A stretch of DNA of 64,000 nucleotides from Janthinobacterium sp. LM6 (GCF_002002885.1 NZ_CP019510.1:3782001-3846000), one strand, 5' to 3'; counted from the first letter of the stretch, positions 8,350-20,437 are shown. Numbers and translations are program-made. The notes: generated by a model not told the origin, from the letters alone.

Positions 8350-9111
8350 TTATCGTTTTTGCGCGGGTTTCGCCGGCGCCGGGCGCAGGATGCTGGGCTT
8401 GACATACATGGCGGTATTGTCGCTGCGCATCTCGATATCGAACATGCCGCTCGCGCGCAGGACTTCGCTGAGTTTCTTGTAGCCGTAATTGATGGGTGAA
8501 AAGGAACTGGTATTGGAAACGTATTTGCCGACCTTGCTCAGGTGCGACCAGCCGTCGATCTCGGAGGTCTGGCTCACGGCGTTGAGCAACAGCTGCGTCA
8601 GGACGGGATCCTCGATCAGGGCGCTGTCACGAACGGCTTCGGCCGTGGCCTGCCCCGTCGCCGCTTGCGCCGCAGGCACCAGGTTTTCGATGTAGATGAA
8701 CTGCGAGCACGCCTGCACGAAGGCCGGCGGCGTTTTGCGTTCGCCGAAGCCGAAGACGGGCAAACCGCTCTCGAGGATGCGCATGGCCAGCGGCGTGAAA
8801 TCGCTGTCGCTCGTCATCAGGGCGAAGCCGTCGACATTCTTGCTGTACAACAAGTCCATCGCATCGATGATCATCGCGGCGTCCGTCGCGTTCTTGCCGC
8901 TCGTGTAGGCGAACTGCTGCAAGGGGCGGATGGCGTTGGGGTGGAGTTTTTCCACCCAGCCGCTCAGATAGCTGCTCTTCCAGTCGCCGTGCGCATGCCG
9001 CACATTGACCGTGCCATGTTTGGCCAGCTCGGCAAGGACGCCTTCCACGGCGGTGCTGCTCACGTTATCGCAATCGATCAGCAAGGCGATGCGCATGTCA
9101 TTGGGTTTCAC
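8350..9111 (-). CDS. NYN-domain (PIN-like nuclease fold) protein with C-terminal OST-HTH/LOTUS domain
   Basis: About 253 residues. The N-terminal NYN domain shows MRIALLIDCDNVS, GKNATDAAMIIDAMDLLY and ALMTSDSDFTPLAMRI, with the conserved aspartates of a metal-dependent RNase fold. The C-terminal part (LLLNAVSQTSEIDGWSHL to SDNTAMYVKP) matches the OST-HTH/LOTUS fold, with YGYKKLSEVL in the middle. This LabA/DUF88-like arrangement is widespread in bacteria and its substrate is mostly unknown; an RNA is the best guess. I prefer a GTG start at 9111, which has GGGAG 5 nt upstream; an in-frame ATG at 9132 is the alternative. The gene is not obviously part of an operon. Confidence 0.82.
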   Translation of the reverse strand: MKPNDMRIALLIDCDNVSSTAVEGVLAELAKHGTVNVRHAHGDWKSSYLSGWVEKLHPNAIRPLQQFAYTSGKNATDAAMIIDAMDLLYSKNVDGFALMTSDSDFTPLAMRILESGLPVFGFGERKTPPAFVQACSQFIYIENLVPAAQAATGQATAEAVRDSALIEDPVLTQLLLNAVSQTSEIDGWSHLSKVGKYVSNTSSFSPINYGYKKLSEVLRASGMFDIEMRSDNTAMYVKPSILRPAPAKPAQKR

Positions 9112-9164
9112 GGTCACTCCCGACAAATTCATTGGACGGCATGCGCCGCCAGCCTGGCGCGCGC

Positions 9165-9575
9165 TCAGCGCACGCCAGCGGGCAGAACGGCTGGCGCCCG
9201 CTCCGGGTTCGCCCCCTTGAGCTGCATCCAGTTATTCGCAATCAATTGGTATTCCAGCGTCTTCCGATCATGCCCCACGCCGCCGTATTCGACCGTCAGC
9301 CGGATGCAACGCTGGCCTGCAACGCCGCCAATCAGCCTGCGCATCGGCACACTCTGATCGAGGATGACGTCGCTCGGATTGAATTTTCCGCCAACATCGG
9401 CGATACCGGCAAAACCCGGCCTGGCGCGCCCCAGCAAGTCCTGCACCTGGGCGGGAAGTGCATCGAGCGAGGTCACCGCCGTGCGGTCCTCCGCATCGCA
9501 TGAAGCGTCCTGCGCCCACGCCTGGGCCGGGCAAGCCAGCATGAGCATCAATACGGCAGCATATCCGGGTTTCAT
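9165..9575 (-). CDS. Small exported protein of unknown function
   Basis: 136 residues starting MKPGYAAVLMLMLACPAQAWAQ, a clear Sec signal peptide with cleavage near AWAQ-DAS. The mature part has two cysteines (SCDAEDR and QRCIRLT) that could pair in the periplasm. It contains RRLIGGVAGQRCIRLTVEYGGVGHDRKTLEYQLIANNWMQL, the look of a small beta-sandwich. I do not recognise the family. It stands alone between the NYN gene and pyk. Confidence 0.7.
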   Translation of the reverse strand: MKPGYAAVLMLMLACPAQAWAQDASCDAEDRTAVTSLDALPAQVQDLLGRARPGFAGIADVGGKFNPSDVILDQSVPMRRLIGGVAGQRCIRLTVEYGGVGHDRKTLEYQLIANNWMQLKGANPERAPAVLPAGVR

Positions 9576-9778
9576 CTTGACGGTTCTTTCAATTGCCAAA
9601 TGGGAAAGTATCCATATTCTCACGCGGGAGCCGATAACGCCAGCCGGCCGGCCACGGGGCGTGGCAACAACGCCGCGCTGACGGCCATGAGGTATGTCAA
9701 ACAATGAGCAGGAAGGCGCAAGGAGGCCCAGGACGGGCAGGATCTGGGCCGGCCGCGTCCGGAAATTCGGCGCGGCCA

Positions 9779-9800
9779 GCCTGGCGGACGTCCGGCAGGC
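9779..9800. terminator. Inverted repeat downstream of pyk
   Basis: Two 11-bp arms (GCCTGGCGGAC and GTCCGGCAGGC) with one mismatch and no spacer, 22-43 nt beyond the pyk stop on the minus strand. There is no T tract. It may be a weak or Rho-assisted terminator. Confidence 0.3.
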
Positions 9801-9821
9801 CGGGCGTCAGCCGGTCATCGG

Positions 9822-11282
9822 TCAGTGCTGGCCGATCTTCATGATTTTCAGCGCGTTCGTGCCGCCGACCTTGCCCATCGGCTCGCCCCAGGTCAGCACG
9901 ACGGTGTCGCCCTTGGCCACGACTTTATGTTCCAGCAGCAAGTCTTCCGCCTGCTGCAAGACCTTGTCGCGGTCGGTGCCGGACGTCAGTTCCAGCGTGC
10001 TGACGTTGCGGTACAGGGCCAGCTTGCGGCGCGTGCCCACGCTCGGGGTCAGCGCGACGATGGGGATGTCGATGTTGCAACGGCTCATCCACAGCGCCGT
10101 GGAACCCGATTCCGTCAGCGTGGCGATCGCTTTCACGCGCAAGTGATGGGCCGTAAACAGGGCGCCGTAGGCGATCGACTGGTCGATGCGCGAGAACGTG
10201 GCGTTGAGGAAATCGGCATCGAGCTTGCAGGTATCCCATTTTTCCGCATCGAGGCAGATGGCGGCCATCGCTTCCACCGTTTCGATCGGATAGCGGCCCG
10301 AGGCCGTTTCCGCCGACGTCATGACGGCGTCCGTGCCGTCGAGCACGGCATTCGCCACGTCGGACACTTCCGCGCGGGTCGGCACGGCGTTGACGATCAT
10401 CGATTCCATCATCTGCGTGGCCGTGATCGCCAGCTTGTTCGACGCGCGCGCCATCTTGATCATGCGCTTTTGCAAGGCCGGCACGGCCGCGTTGCCCACT
10501 TCCACGGCCAGGTCCCCGCGCGCCACCATGATGCCGTCGGAAGCGTCGAGGATTTCTTGCAGCGCGGGAATGGCTTCCGCCCGTTCGATCTTGGCGATCA
10601 TCATCGGCTTGTGGTCCCATGCTTCGCCGGCGATATTCGCAAGCTGGCGCGCCATGACCATGTCGGTGGCGTTTTTCGGGAAGGACACGGCCACGTAATC
10701 GGCCTGGAAGCTCATCGCCGTTTTCACGTCTTCCATGTCTTTCGCCGTCAGGGCCGGGGCCGACAAGCCGCCGCCCTGGCGGTTGATGCCCTTGTTGTTC
10801 GACAGTTCGCCGCCGATTTTCACCGTCGTGTGGATTTCGCTGCCGACGACCTTGTCCACCGTCAAGACGATGAGGCCATCGTTGAGCAACAATACGTCAG
10901 CGGCGCGCAAGTCGCGCGGCAATTCCTTGTAGTCGAGGCCGCAGCGCTCGATGTTGCCTAGTTCGCCGTTTTCGCCCCATTTCGCGTCGAGGATGAAGGA
11001 AGCGCCGTTTTCCAGGAAAATCTTGCCTTCTTCAAACTTGCCGACGCGAATCTTCGGGCCTTGCAAGTCGGCCATGATGGCCACTTCACGGCCGCACAGG
11101 GCTGCCGCTTCGCGCACCATGCGGGCGCGGTCGATATGGTCTTGCGCCTTGCCATGCGAGAAGTTCAGGCGCACGACGTCGACGCCGGCCTTGAACATGC
11201 GGACCAGGGTATCGATATCGTTCGAAGCGGGGCCGATGGTGGAAACGATCTTGGTGGCGCGTTGCTGTACTTGCATGGTCAT
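9822..11282 (-). CDS. pyk: Pyruvate kinase
   Basis: Catalyses phosphoenolpyruvate + ADP to pyruvate + ATP, the last step of glycolysis, in the cytoplasm. At 486 residues it has normal length. It shows TKIVSTIGPAS at the N terminus, RLNFSHG, MADLQGPKIRVG, the B domain (about 75-180), the catalytic MIAKIERAEAI, the ARGDLAVEV metal and phosphate region and TQMMESM. The C-terminal domain ends TWGEPMGKVGGTNALKIMKIG, the part that closes most bacterial enzymes. I chose the ATG at 11282; an ATG two codons later and one 12 codons earlier are also in frame. It lies downstream of gap on the same strand, 90 bp away. Confidence 0.97.
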   Translation of the reverse strand: MTMQVQQRATKIVSTIGPASNDIDTLVRMFKAGVDVVRLNFSHGKAQDHIDRARMVREAAALCGREVAIMADLQGPKIRVGKFEEGKIFLENGASFILDAKWGENGELGNIERCGLDYKELPRDLRAADVLLLNDGLIVLTVDKVVGSEIHTTVKIGGELSNNKGINRQGGGLSAPALTAKDMEDVKTAMSFQADYVAVSFPKNATDMVMARQLANIAGEAWDHKPMMIAKIERAEAIPALQEILDASDGIMVARGDLAVEVGNAAVPALQKRMIKMARASNKLAITATQMMESMIVNAVPTRAEVSDVANAVLDGTDAVMTSAETASGRYPIETVEAMAAICLDAEKWDTCKLDADFLNATFSRIDQSIAYGALFTAHHLRVKAIATLTESGSTALWMSRCNIDIPIVALTPSVGTRRKLALYRNVSTLELTSGTDRDKVLQQAEDLLLEHKVVAKGDTVVLTWGEPMGKVGGTNALKIMKIGQH

Positions 11283-11372
11283 GGTGTGCTGCTTTCTATA
11301 AGGTTCGTGCTGCTGCAAGGGCCAGCCTTGTGGGCCGGCCGTCCTGGTGCGCTGGATCAGCGCTGGTTCTTC

Positions 11373-12383
11373 TTACTTGGCCGCCATCAGGGCGACCGTG
11401 GTGTCGAGCATGCGGTTCGAGAAGCCCCACTCGTTGTCGTACCACGACGACACTTTCACGAGGCGGCCCGAGACCTTGGTCAGGGTCGAATCGAAGTTCG
11501 ACGAGGCCGGGTTGTGGTTGAAGTCGATGGAAACAAGCGGTTCCGTCTGGTAAGTGAGGATACCTTTCAGCGCGCCTTCCGATGCCGTTTTCAGCAAGGC
11601 GTTCACCTCTTCCACCGTCGTATCGCGCCTGGCGATAAAGGACAGGTCGACCAGCGAGACGTTAATCGTCGGCACGCGCACGGCAAAACCATCGAGCTTG
11701 CCATTCAGTTCCGGCAAGACGAGGCCGACAGCGGCCGCCGCGCCCGTCTTGGTGGGAATCATCGAATGCGTGGCCGAGCGGGCGCGGCGCAAGTCTTCAT
11801 GCATCACGTCGGAGAGTACCTGGTCGTTCGTGTAGGCGTGCACGGTGGTCATCAGGCCCGATTCGATGCCGATGGCGTCGTTCAGCGGTTTTACCAGTGG
11901 CGCGAGGCAGTTCGTCGTGCACGAGGCGTTGGAAATCACCGTGTCGGAGGCTTTCAGCACGTGCTGGTTGACGCCGAACACGATGGTGGCGTCCACGTCC
12001 TTGCCGCCCGGCGCGGAAATGATGACTTTCTTTGCGCCACCCTTCAGGTGGGCCGAGGCTTTTTCCTTGGTGGTGAAGAAACCCGTGCATTCGAGCACGA
12101 CGTCGACACCGAGTTCGCCCCAGGGGATCAAGGCCGGGTCGCGCTGCGCGAAGACGCGGATGCGGTCGCCGTTGACGAGCATGTTCTCGCCATCGATGGT
12201 GACGACGCCGGGAAACTTGCCGTGCACCGTGTCGTAGCGCGTCAGATGCGCATTCGACTTGGCGTCGCCCAGGTCGTTGATGGCGACGATTTCAATATCC
12301 TGCTGCTTGCCGCCTTCATAGAATGCGCGCAAGACATTGCGGCCGATGCGGCCATAGCCATTGATGGCAACTTTGATGGTCAT
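11373..12383 (-). CDS. gap: Type I glyceraldehyde-3-phosphate dehydrogenase
   Basis: 336 residues. The Rossmann motif NGYGRIGRN sits at the N terminus, the active-site cysteine in [13 protein letters not shown], and the family motif [12 protein letters not shown] near the C terminus. It oxidises and phosphorylates glyceraldehyde-3-phosphate with NAD in glycolysis, and runs in reverse for gluconeogenesis. The ATG at 12383 has AAGGAG with good spacing; an upstream in-frame start nine codons earlier lacks this. ppc lies upstream (102 bp) and pyk downstream, so lower glycolysis and anaplerosis are physically grouped here. Confidence 0.97.
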   Translation of the reverse strand: MTIKVAINGYGRIGRNVLRAFYEGGKQQDIEIVAINDLGDAKSNAHLTRYDTVHGKFPGVVTIDGENMLVNGDRIRVFAQRDPALIPWGELGVDVVLECTGFFTTKEKASAHLKGGAKKVIISAPGGKDVDATIVFGVNQHVLKASDTVISNASCTTNCLAPLVKPLNDAIGIESGLMTTVHAYTNDQVLSDVMHEDLRRARSATHSMIPTKTGAAAAVGLVLPELNGKLDGFAVRVPTINVSLVDLSFIARRDTTVEEVNALLKTASEGALKGILTYQTEPLVSIDFNHNPASSNFDSTLTKVSGRLVKVSSWYDNEWGFSNRMLDTTVALMAAK

Positions 12384-12432
12384 GCTGTCTCCTTGTTGTT
12401 TTCTACTCAAAACCAGCCCAAATGCAAGTACC

Positions 12433-12459
12433 GGGGTCGTACCCTCAGGGTACGACCCC
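12433..12459. terminator. Perfect 12-bp hairpin between ppc and gap (GGGGTC-type)
   Basis: Arms GGGGTCGTACCC (12433-12444) and GGGTACGACCCC (12448-12459) enclose the loop TCA. A second inverted pair, AGCCCAA/TTGGGCT (12415-12421 and 12471-12477), is centred on exactly the same base, so a longer stem is possible. No T tract follows on either strand; it may stop or slow transcription between ppc and gap, or act on RNA decay. It resembles the hairpin at 35432-35458. Confidence 0.6.
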
Positions 12460-12485
12460 AGCCCTCGCTGTTGGGCTTGATTTCA

Positions 12486-15239
<2,754 letters not shown>

Positions 15240-15704
15240 GGTATTCATTTCCTGGGGCGGCCACGGCGGCACCGCACAGATTGCGTAGTACGCGCTTCCC
15301 GGCCCCGGGAAACGCCCATCATCCGATTTTTGTAGTAAATTTACCTTATTGCTTCACCATCCTCTTGATTTCCATCAATAAAAATCCTATCCAAAGGGCC
15401 GACAAGGGCTTAGGAGCTGTTTGCCAGGGCAACAATATGAAAATTTACTACGCATTTAAGCGAAAGGCAATCAACTTTTGTCTTTCGAGGCTGAAAAGTG
15501 ACGGTGCAACACACATGGCCGGCGCTCTCCTGTATGCTGCGGATGAAACAAGGATGTAATCCACATCTTTCACACACCTGACAAAAACGTAGCGAGCGGG
15601 ATGAGCTGTGGCCGAGAAGCGCAGCTGTGCGGATGCACAGTGAGCATCGCAGGCCGCAAATCGCGACGCGCAGTAGCCTTGTCGGGTGTTTACTCTCTAC
15701 TCCC
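15240..15704. other. Divergent control region between ppc and nsrR
   Basis: 465 bp without a gene. It holds the palindrome GTAAATTTAC (15335-15344). The 11-mer GTAGTAAATTT (15332-15342) recurs inverted as AAATTTACTAC at 15441-15451. An imperfect dyad, AAGGATGT-AATCC-ACATCTT (15553-15572), lies 133 bp before nsrR. The AT-rich part at 15330-15480 probably carries the ppc promoter, and the dyad region may belong to nsrR. Confidence 0.45.
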
Positions 15705-16160
15705 ATGCGACTGACTGCCTACACTGATTACACCCTGCGCACCCTGATGTACCTGGGCGTGCACCGCGACCGGCTCGTGACCATCCAGGACATTGCCGAC
15801 TTGCATTCCATCTCGAAAAATCATTTGATGAAGGTGGTGCACCAGCTGGGCCTGTCTGGCATCGTGGAAACGGTGCGTGGGAGGAATGGCGGCCTGCGCC
15901 TGGCGCGCGACCCGGCCGAGATCAATATCGGCACCGTGGTGCGCGAAACGGAAAACGATTTTTTCATGGCCGAATGTTTCAACAAGGAAAACAATACCTG
16001 TCCGCTCACGCCCGATTGCCTGCTGAAGGCCAAGCTGGGCCAGGCCACGGCCGCCTTCCTGGCCGTGCTCGACACGGTGACGCTGGCATCGATACTCGAC
16101 GCGGCGCCGGGTGCGCCCGCGCTGGCGGCGGGCGTGATTCCCTTGCGCGTGGCCAAGTAA
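15705..16160 (+). CDS. nsrR: Rrf2-family nitric-oxide-sensing repressor NsrR
   Basis: 151 residues. The N-terminal winged helix (MRLTAYTDYTLRTLMYLG, then IADLHSISKNHLMKVVHQLG and the wing VRGRNGGLRLAR) is typical of Rrf2 proteins. The cluster-binding cysteines are ECFNKENNTCPLTPDC, spaced C-X7-C-X5-C. NsrR holds an Fe-S cluster, binds DNA in its absence of NO and releases it when NO damages the cluster. The ATG at 15705 is the start that gives the canonical MRLT N terminus. The hemerythrin-hmp operon 5 kb away, with an NsrR-type operator, is its obvious target. Confidence 0.92.
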   Translation: MRLTAYTDYTLRTLMYLGVHRDRLVTIQDIADLHSISKNHLMKVVHQLGLSGIVETVRGRNGGLRLARDPAEINIGTVVRETENDFFMAECFNKENNTCPLTPDCLLKAKLGQATAAFLAVLDTVTLASILDAAPGAPALAAGVIPLRVAK

Positions 16161-16252
16161 GGCCATACCAATGGCGCGCAACTGCCGCGCCTGGAGATAG
16201 CATGCCAAACGTGTGCTGCTGAAATGGCAGAAAATATTGCCCTGGCTGCCGG

Positions 16253-16858
16253 TTAATTGATGCGGATATACCAATACACAGCGGCATTGCGAGGCCGGGT
16301 TTCCAGGCCGCCCTTGTTTTCAACGGAAACGGCTGTCGATCCGTTCTCTGATCCGGCCACTGCCCTGGCAGCGATGCCCCCATAAGCGGCAGCTTCGATC
16401 CTTTCCGCTATCCTGGGGAGAACGGCGCCATGATTGTGCGCGGCAAATGAATCCGGCTGCACGCTACCGGCCAAGCGTTCGCCGTCTGGATCATTCTTTG
16501 CACCTTCATCTATTCCGCGCAAGAACAGACCACGCAGATCGGGGACTGTGCGCTTTCCGCTGGAAATTTTTTCGTACACCGAACGCGTCACATCCCGCCC
16601 ATCCGCGAGAACCCACGTGTATTTTTCAGGAACATAAGTGGAATCGAGCCCTGCCTGACGGTAAAACTCGGCAGGCGGCAGCATCGAGCCGATAACCGCG
16701 CCTATCGGAATGAGATTATTATCGACAACTTTTTTCGCTGTTTCCGTAGCCACCCTTTGCGTTTGGATGTAACTGCTGCCTAATGATGAAGCCAAGCCGA
16801 TCAATGCAATAATTATGGAAGGTAACCAGTGAGAAGAATGAGTCCCTGATGCATTCAT
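16253..16858 (-). CDS. Membrane-anchored phage tail-collar-like protein
   Basis: 201 residues. Residues 11-29 (WLPSIIIALIGLASSLGSS) form one membrane helix and the rest is soluble. The middle and end match tail-collar or tail-fibre tip proteins: DLRGLFLRGIDEG, an HNH triplet in DSFAAHNHGAV, and the closing ETRPRNAAVYWYIRIN, which in tail proteins ends the receptor-binding tip. No other phage gene is nearby. Base composition is lower in GC than its neighbours, suggesting transfer. It could be a domesticated tail tip displayed from the membrane; function unknown. Confidence 0.68.
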   Translation of the reverse strand: MNASGTHSSHWLPSIIIALIGLASSLGSSYIQTQRVATETAKKVVDNNLIPIGAVIGSMLPPAEFYRQAGLDSTYVPEKYTWVLADGRDVTRSVYEKISSGKRTVPDLRGLFLRGIDEGAKNDPDGERLAGSVQPDSFAAHNHGAVLPRIAERIEAAAYGGIAARAVAGSENGSTAVSVENKGGLETRPRNAAVYWYIRIN

Positions 16859-17028
16859 GACGCCCCCCTTCCAGACATATGCCCACCCTTAGCGCCAAAG
16901 ATATCGATAGCCGCTCATCGCACTCTCTTTATAGGTCAAACAGCCTCAATCCTTACTGACCTTTCTCAATTCATGAGCACAGCGCCCGACTGCAAGATGC
17001 ACAGAAATGAATTGCAGGCGCGCAAAAC

Positions 17029-17056
17029 AATCACGCCCGGCGAACCGAGCGTGATT
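17029..17056 (-). terminator. Rho-independent terminator of the yjcH-actP operon
   Basis: Stem AATCACGC/GCGTGATT with a 12-base GC-rich interior. On the minus strand it is followed by TTGTTTT. It begins 27 nt past the actP stop codon. Confidence 0.75.
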
Positions 17057-17082
17057 ATTTTCTTCAACAACACTTATTTACA

Positions 17083-18768
17083 TCAATGCGCGCTGGCGCC
17101 TGCCGCGCCGATGCCCGTTTCCGAACGCATTTGCTGCGCTTCGTAGCCGGCGCGGTCGATGCGCGCGCGGGGGCTCTTGTCGAGCACCGAGAACAGCCAG
17201 ATGCCGACGAAGCCGGCCGTCATCGAGAACAGCGCCGGCGACGCATACGGGAACAACGCTTCGCCATGACCGAGCACGTCGACCCACACGGACTTCGACA
17301 CCACCGTCAGCGCGACGGCCGTGGTCAAGCCCAGGAAGCCGCCGATGGTGGCGCCCCGCGTGGTGCAATCCTTCCACAGCACCGACATGAACAGCACGGG
17401 GAAGTTGGCCGAGGCGGCAATGGCGAAGGCCAGCGAGACCATGAAGGCGATGTTCTGCTTTTCAAAGGCGATGCCCAGCACCACGGCGATGATGCCCAGC
17501 ACGATCGTCGTCACGCGCGACACTTTCAATTCGTTGGCGCCCGTGGCCTTGCCCTTCTTGATCACGGTGGCATACAGGTCGTGCGACACGGCCGACGCGC
17601 CCGACAGGGTCAAGCCCGCCACGACAGCCAGGATGGTGGCAAACGCGACCGCCGACATGAAGCCGAGGAAGACGTTGCCGCCCACGGCCTTGGCCAGGTG
17701 CACGGCCGCCATGTTGTTACCGCCCAGCAATTTACCGGCCGCATCCTTGAACTCGGGATTGGTACTCACCAGCACGATGGCGCCAAAGCCGATGATGAAG
17801 GTCAGAATGTAGAAATAGGCGATCCAGGTGGTGGCCCAGAACACGGATTTGCGCGCTTCCTTGGCGCTCGGCACCGTGAAGAAACGCATGAGGATGTGCG
17901 GCAGGCCGGCCGTGCCGAACATCAGCGCCATGCCGAACGAGATGGCCGAAATAGGATCCTTGATGAAGGAACCGGGGCCCATGATGGCTTCCTTGGTGGC
18001 GTGCACGTCCACCGACTTGGCGAACAGCGCTTCCGGGCTGAAGTTGAACTGCGCCAGCACGGCCACGGCCATGAAGGTGGCGCCGCCCAACAGCATCACG
18101 GCCTTGATGATCTGCACCCAGGTGGTGGCCGTCATGCCGCCGAACAGCACGTAAATCATCATCAATGTACCGACCAGGACGACGGCGATCCAGTATTCCA
18201 GGCCGAACAGCAGCTTGATCAGCTGGCCCGCGCCCACCATCTGCGCGATCAGGTAAAAGGCCACGACGACCAGGGTGCCGGAGGCCGAGAAAATGCGGAT
18301 CGGCGCCTGCTTGAAGCGGTAGGCGGCCACGTCGGCAAAGGTGAAGCGGCCCAGGTTGCGCAGGCGCTCGGCCATCAGGAAGGTGATGACGGGCCAGCCG
18401 ACGAGAAAGCCGATGGCGTAGATCAGGCCATCGTAGCCGTTCAGGAAGACGGCGGCGGAAATGCCGAGGAACGATGCGGCCGACATATAGTCGCCCGCGA
18501 TGGCCAGGCCGTTCTGGAAACCCGTGATGCCGCCGCCGGCCGTGTAGAAATCGGACGCCGACTTGGTTTTCGCGGCGGCCCACTTGGTGACGAACAGCGT
18601 GAAGATGACGAAGGCGGCGAACATGATGATCGCCGTCCAGTTGGTCGGTTGCTTGACGGCCTGGCCCAGGTCGGCGCCGGCCGCCAGCACGCTGCCGCTG
18701 GCGCCCGCCAGCAAGGCCAGCGCTGCCAGGCAAGCGAGTTTGCGTTGCGTCAATGCGGCGCCGTTCAT
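17083..18768 (-). CDS. actP: Cation:acetate symporter
   Basis: 561-residue solute:sodium symporter of the ActP branch. The N-terminal helix looks like a signal sequence ([21 protein letters not shown]), followed by about 13 membrane helices. Landmarks are [36 protein letters not shown], which forms the ion and substrate path, and [15 protein letters not shown]. It takes up acetate and similar short carboxylates. Its ATG overlaps the stop of the upstream DUF485 gene by 4 nt (ATGA), the classical yjcH-actP arrangement. Confidence 0.95.
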   Translation of the reverse strand: MNGAALTQRKLACLAALALLAGASGSVLAAGADLGQAVKQPTNWTAIIMFAAFVIFTLFVTKWAAAKTKSASDFYTAGGGITGFQNGLAIAGDYMSAASFLGISAAVFLNGYDGLIYAIGFLVGWPVITFLMAERLRNLGRFTFADVAAYRFKQAPIRIFSASGTLVVVAFYLIAQMVGAGQLIKLLFGLEYWIAVVLVGTLMMIYVLFGGMTATTWVQIIKAVMLLGGATFMAVAVLAQFNFSPEALFAKSVDVHATKEAIMGPGSFIKDPISAISFGMALMFGTAGLPHILMRFFTVPSAKEARKSVFWATTWIAYFYILTFIIGFGAIVLVSTNPEFKDAAGKLLGGNNMAAVHLAKAVGGNVFLGFMSAVAFATILAVVAGLTLSGASAVSHDLYATVIKKGKATGANELKVSRVTTIVLGIIAVVLGIAFEKQNIAFMVSLAFAIAASANFPVLFMSVLWKDCTTRGATIGGFLGLTTAVALTVVSKSVWVDVLGHGEALFPYASPALFSMTAGFVGIWLFSVLDKSPRARIDRAGYEAQQMRSETGIGAAGASAH

Positions 18769-19073
18769 GCTTGCACCCGTGCCTGGATGGCGTTGCTCAG
18801 GTCATCGAATTGCTTGTTGGCGCGGCGCACATAGATGCCCGTGACCAGCACGGTAAACACGATGACGAACAAGCCGATCGGCATGCCCCAGGTCATCACG
18901 CCGGCGCCCGTTTTAGTGGCGAGGAATTCCTTGTTGAAGGCGATGAGCAGGATGTAGCCGTAGTACACCAGCATCATCAGGCCCGTCAGCGCCCAGCCGA
19001 AGCGGGAACGCACCTTGACCAGTTGATGATAGTTGGGGTCGCGCTTGATTTTTTGAACCAGATCGTCATGCAT
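18765..19073 (-). CDS. yjcH: DUF485 membrane protein (YjcH), partner of ActP
   Basis: 102 residues with two membrane helices (about 27-48 and 61-83) and the DUF485 signature [20 protein letters not shown] followed by FNKEFL. The start at 19073 has a full AGGAGG box at 7 nt. The family is almost always translated just ahead of a cation:acetate symporter, as here, and is thought to assist or tune it. Confidence 0.92.
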   Translation of the reverse strand: MHDDLVQKIKRDPNYHQLVKVRSRFGWALTGLMMLVYYGYILLIAFNKEFLATKTGAGVMTWGMPIGLFVIVFTVLVTGIYVRRANKQFDDLSNAIQARVQA

Positions 19074-19178
19074 GGTGTTGCCTCCTGTTATGTAAAAGCT
19101 GCTCTTTTGTTTTCGAGCTTGCATTCACAATACGGCGCGAGGCTTACCCGCCCCTTACGGCGGCGTTTTTTTCTCGCA

Positions 19179-19214
19179 GGGGCAACACAAGGAGCAACAC
19201 AAGGAGCAATACAA
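19179..19214 (+). repeat. Three tandem 12-bp units
   Basis: Units GGGGCAACACAA, GGAGCAACACAA and GGAGCAATACAA follow one another just past the hmp stop. Role unknown; replication slippage is the simplest origin. Confidence 0.75.
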
Positions 19215-19225
19215 GGCAGACAAGG

Positions 19226-20407
19226 TCAGTTCAGCGCGGCTGCCGGTCCGAAGAATTCATGGTGCGTCTGCCGTTCCGGCACGCCCAGTTCGCGCAGGTA
19301 TTGCTTGACGGCCCGCATGAACGGCTGCGGCCCCAGGAAGTAGGCGTCGACGTCGCGCGATGCGGGCAGCCAGTTATTCAACTGCTTTTTATCTAGCAAG
19401 CCGACGGCATCGGGCGCATCTTGCTCGCCGCCATGTTCCGCGTAGCAGTAATAGCGTTTCAATTGCGGGTGCTGCGCGGCCAGTGCATCGATCTGCGCGC
19501 GGAACGCATGCACGCCGTGGTGGCGCGCCGCGTGGATGAAGTGCACGGGACGCTTGCCGCGCAGGGCCGCCGTCAGCATGGCCAGGGTCGGCGTGATGCC
19601 GACGCCGCCGCTGATCAGCACCAGCGGCTTGTCGCTCTCCGTCAGCACAAAGTCGCCCGAGGGCGGCGTCAGCTGCACGGTATCGCCCGCCTGCACATGG
19701 TCGTGGAAGAAATTCGACACCTTGCCGCCCTCTTCCCGCTTGATGCTGATGCGGTAGGTCTGGCCATTGCTGGCGGCGGACAAGGAGTACTGGCGGCGCA
19801 TGGGCACGCCGTCGACGTCGACCAGCACGCCGATATATTGACCTGGCGCAAAGTCGAGCACGGGCCGGCCATCGGCGGGCGCCATCAGGAAGGACGTGAT
19901 CTCGCCGCTTTCCACCGTCTTGCTGCGCACGGTAAAGTCGCGCGCACCGCTCCAGCCGCCCGGCGCGGCCGCCTGCGCCTTGTAGATGCGCCCTTCCTCG
20001 CCGGCCAGGATGTCGGCCAGCTGGCCGTAGGCCGCGCCCCAGGCATCGATGACGGCGTCGCTGGCGACTTCTTCGCCCAGCACTTCGCGGATCGCCTGCA
20101 GCAGGCTGGCGCCCACCAGCGGATAGTGTTCGGCGCGAATCTGCAGGGCTACGTGCTTGTTGACGATGGTGGCCACCAGGTCGCCCAGCGCGGCCAGCTG
20201 ATCGATATATTTGGCGTACATCAGCACGCCATTGGCCAGCGCGCGCTGCTGGTCGCCGCTGTGCTGGTGCGCCTGGTTAAAGTACGGCAGCACTTCGGGA
20301 TGGTCGCGGAACAGGTTCTTGTAAAAGTGGCGCGTCAGCGCTTCGCCGCCCTGCTCGAGGATGGGGACGGTGGCCGTGATGATGGCGCGTTGTTCTTGGG
20401 TCAGCAT
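19226..20407 (-). CDS. hmp: Flavohemoprotein, NO dioxygenase
   Basis: 393 residues. The globin domain (1-140) includes YFNQAHQ and the proximal histidine in NKHVALQIRAEHYPLVG. The FAD-binding part shows the RQYSLSAA motif and the NAD-binding part GGVGITPTLAML; it closes HHEFFGPAA. It converts NO plus O2 to nitrate with NADH. It is the second gene after the hemerythrin gene, 30 bp downstream on the same strand, under the NsrR-type site at 20899-20921. Confidence 0.96.
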   Translation of the reverse strand: MLTQEQRAIITATVPILEQGGEALTRHFYKNLFRDHPEVLPYFNQAHQHSGDQQRALANGVLMYAKYIDQLAALGDLVATIVNKHVALQIRAEHYPLVGASLLQAIREVLGEEVASDAVIDAWGAAYGQLADILAGEEGRIYKAQAAAPGGWSGARDFTVRSKTVESGEITSFLMAPADGRPVLDFAPGQYIGVLVDVDGVPMRRQYSLSAASNGQTYRISIKREEGGKVSNFFHDHVQAGDTVQLTPPSGDFVLTESDKPLVLISGGVGITPTLAMLTAALRGKRPVHFIHAARHHGVHAFRAQIDALAAQHPQLKRYYCYAEHGGEQDAPDAVGLLDKKQLNNWLPASRDVDAYFLGPQPFMRAVKQYLRELGVPERQTHHEFFGPAAALN

Positions 20408-20437
20408 GTAAAACTCCTGTATATATGAGTAAGCGGT

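Noticed and set aside
16253..17082. A prophage remnant
   Set aside because: Only one tail-collar-like gene is present; no integrase, structural gene or attachment site is visible.
19151..19172. CCGCC/GGCGG hairpin followed by seven T as terminator
   Set aside because: Oriented for rightward transcription, but the flanking genes are all leftward.
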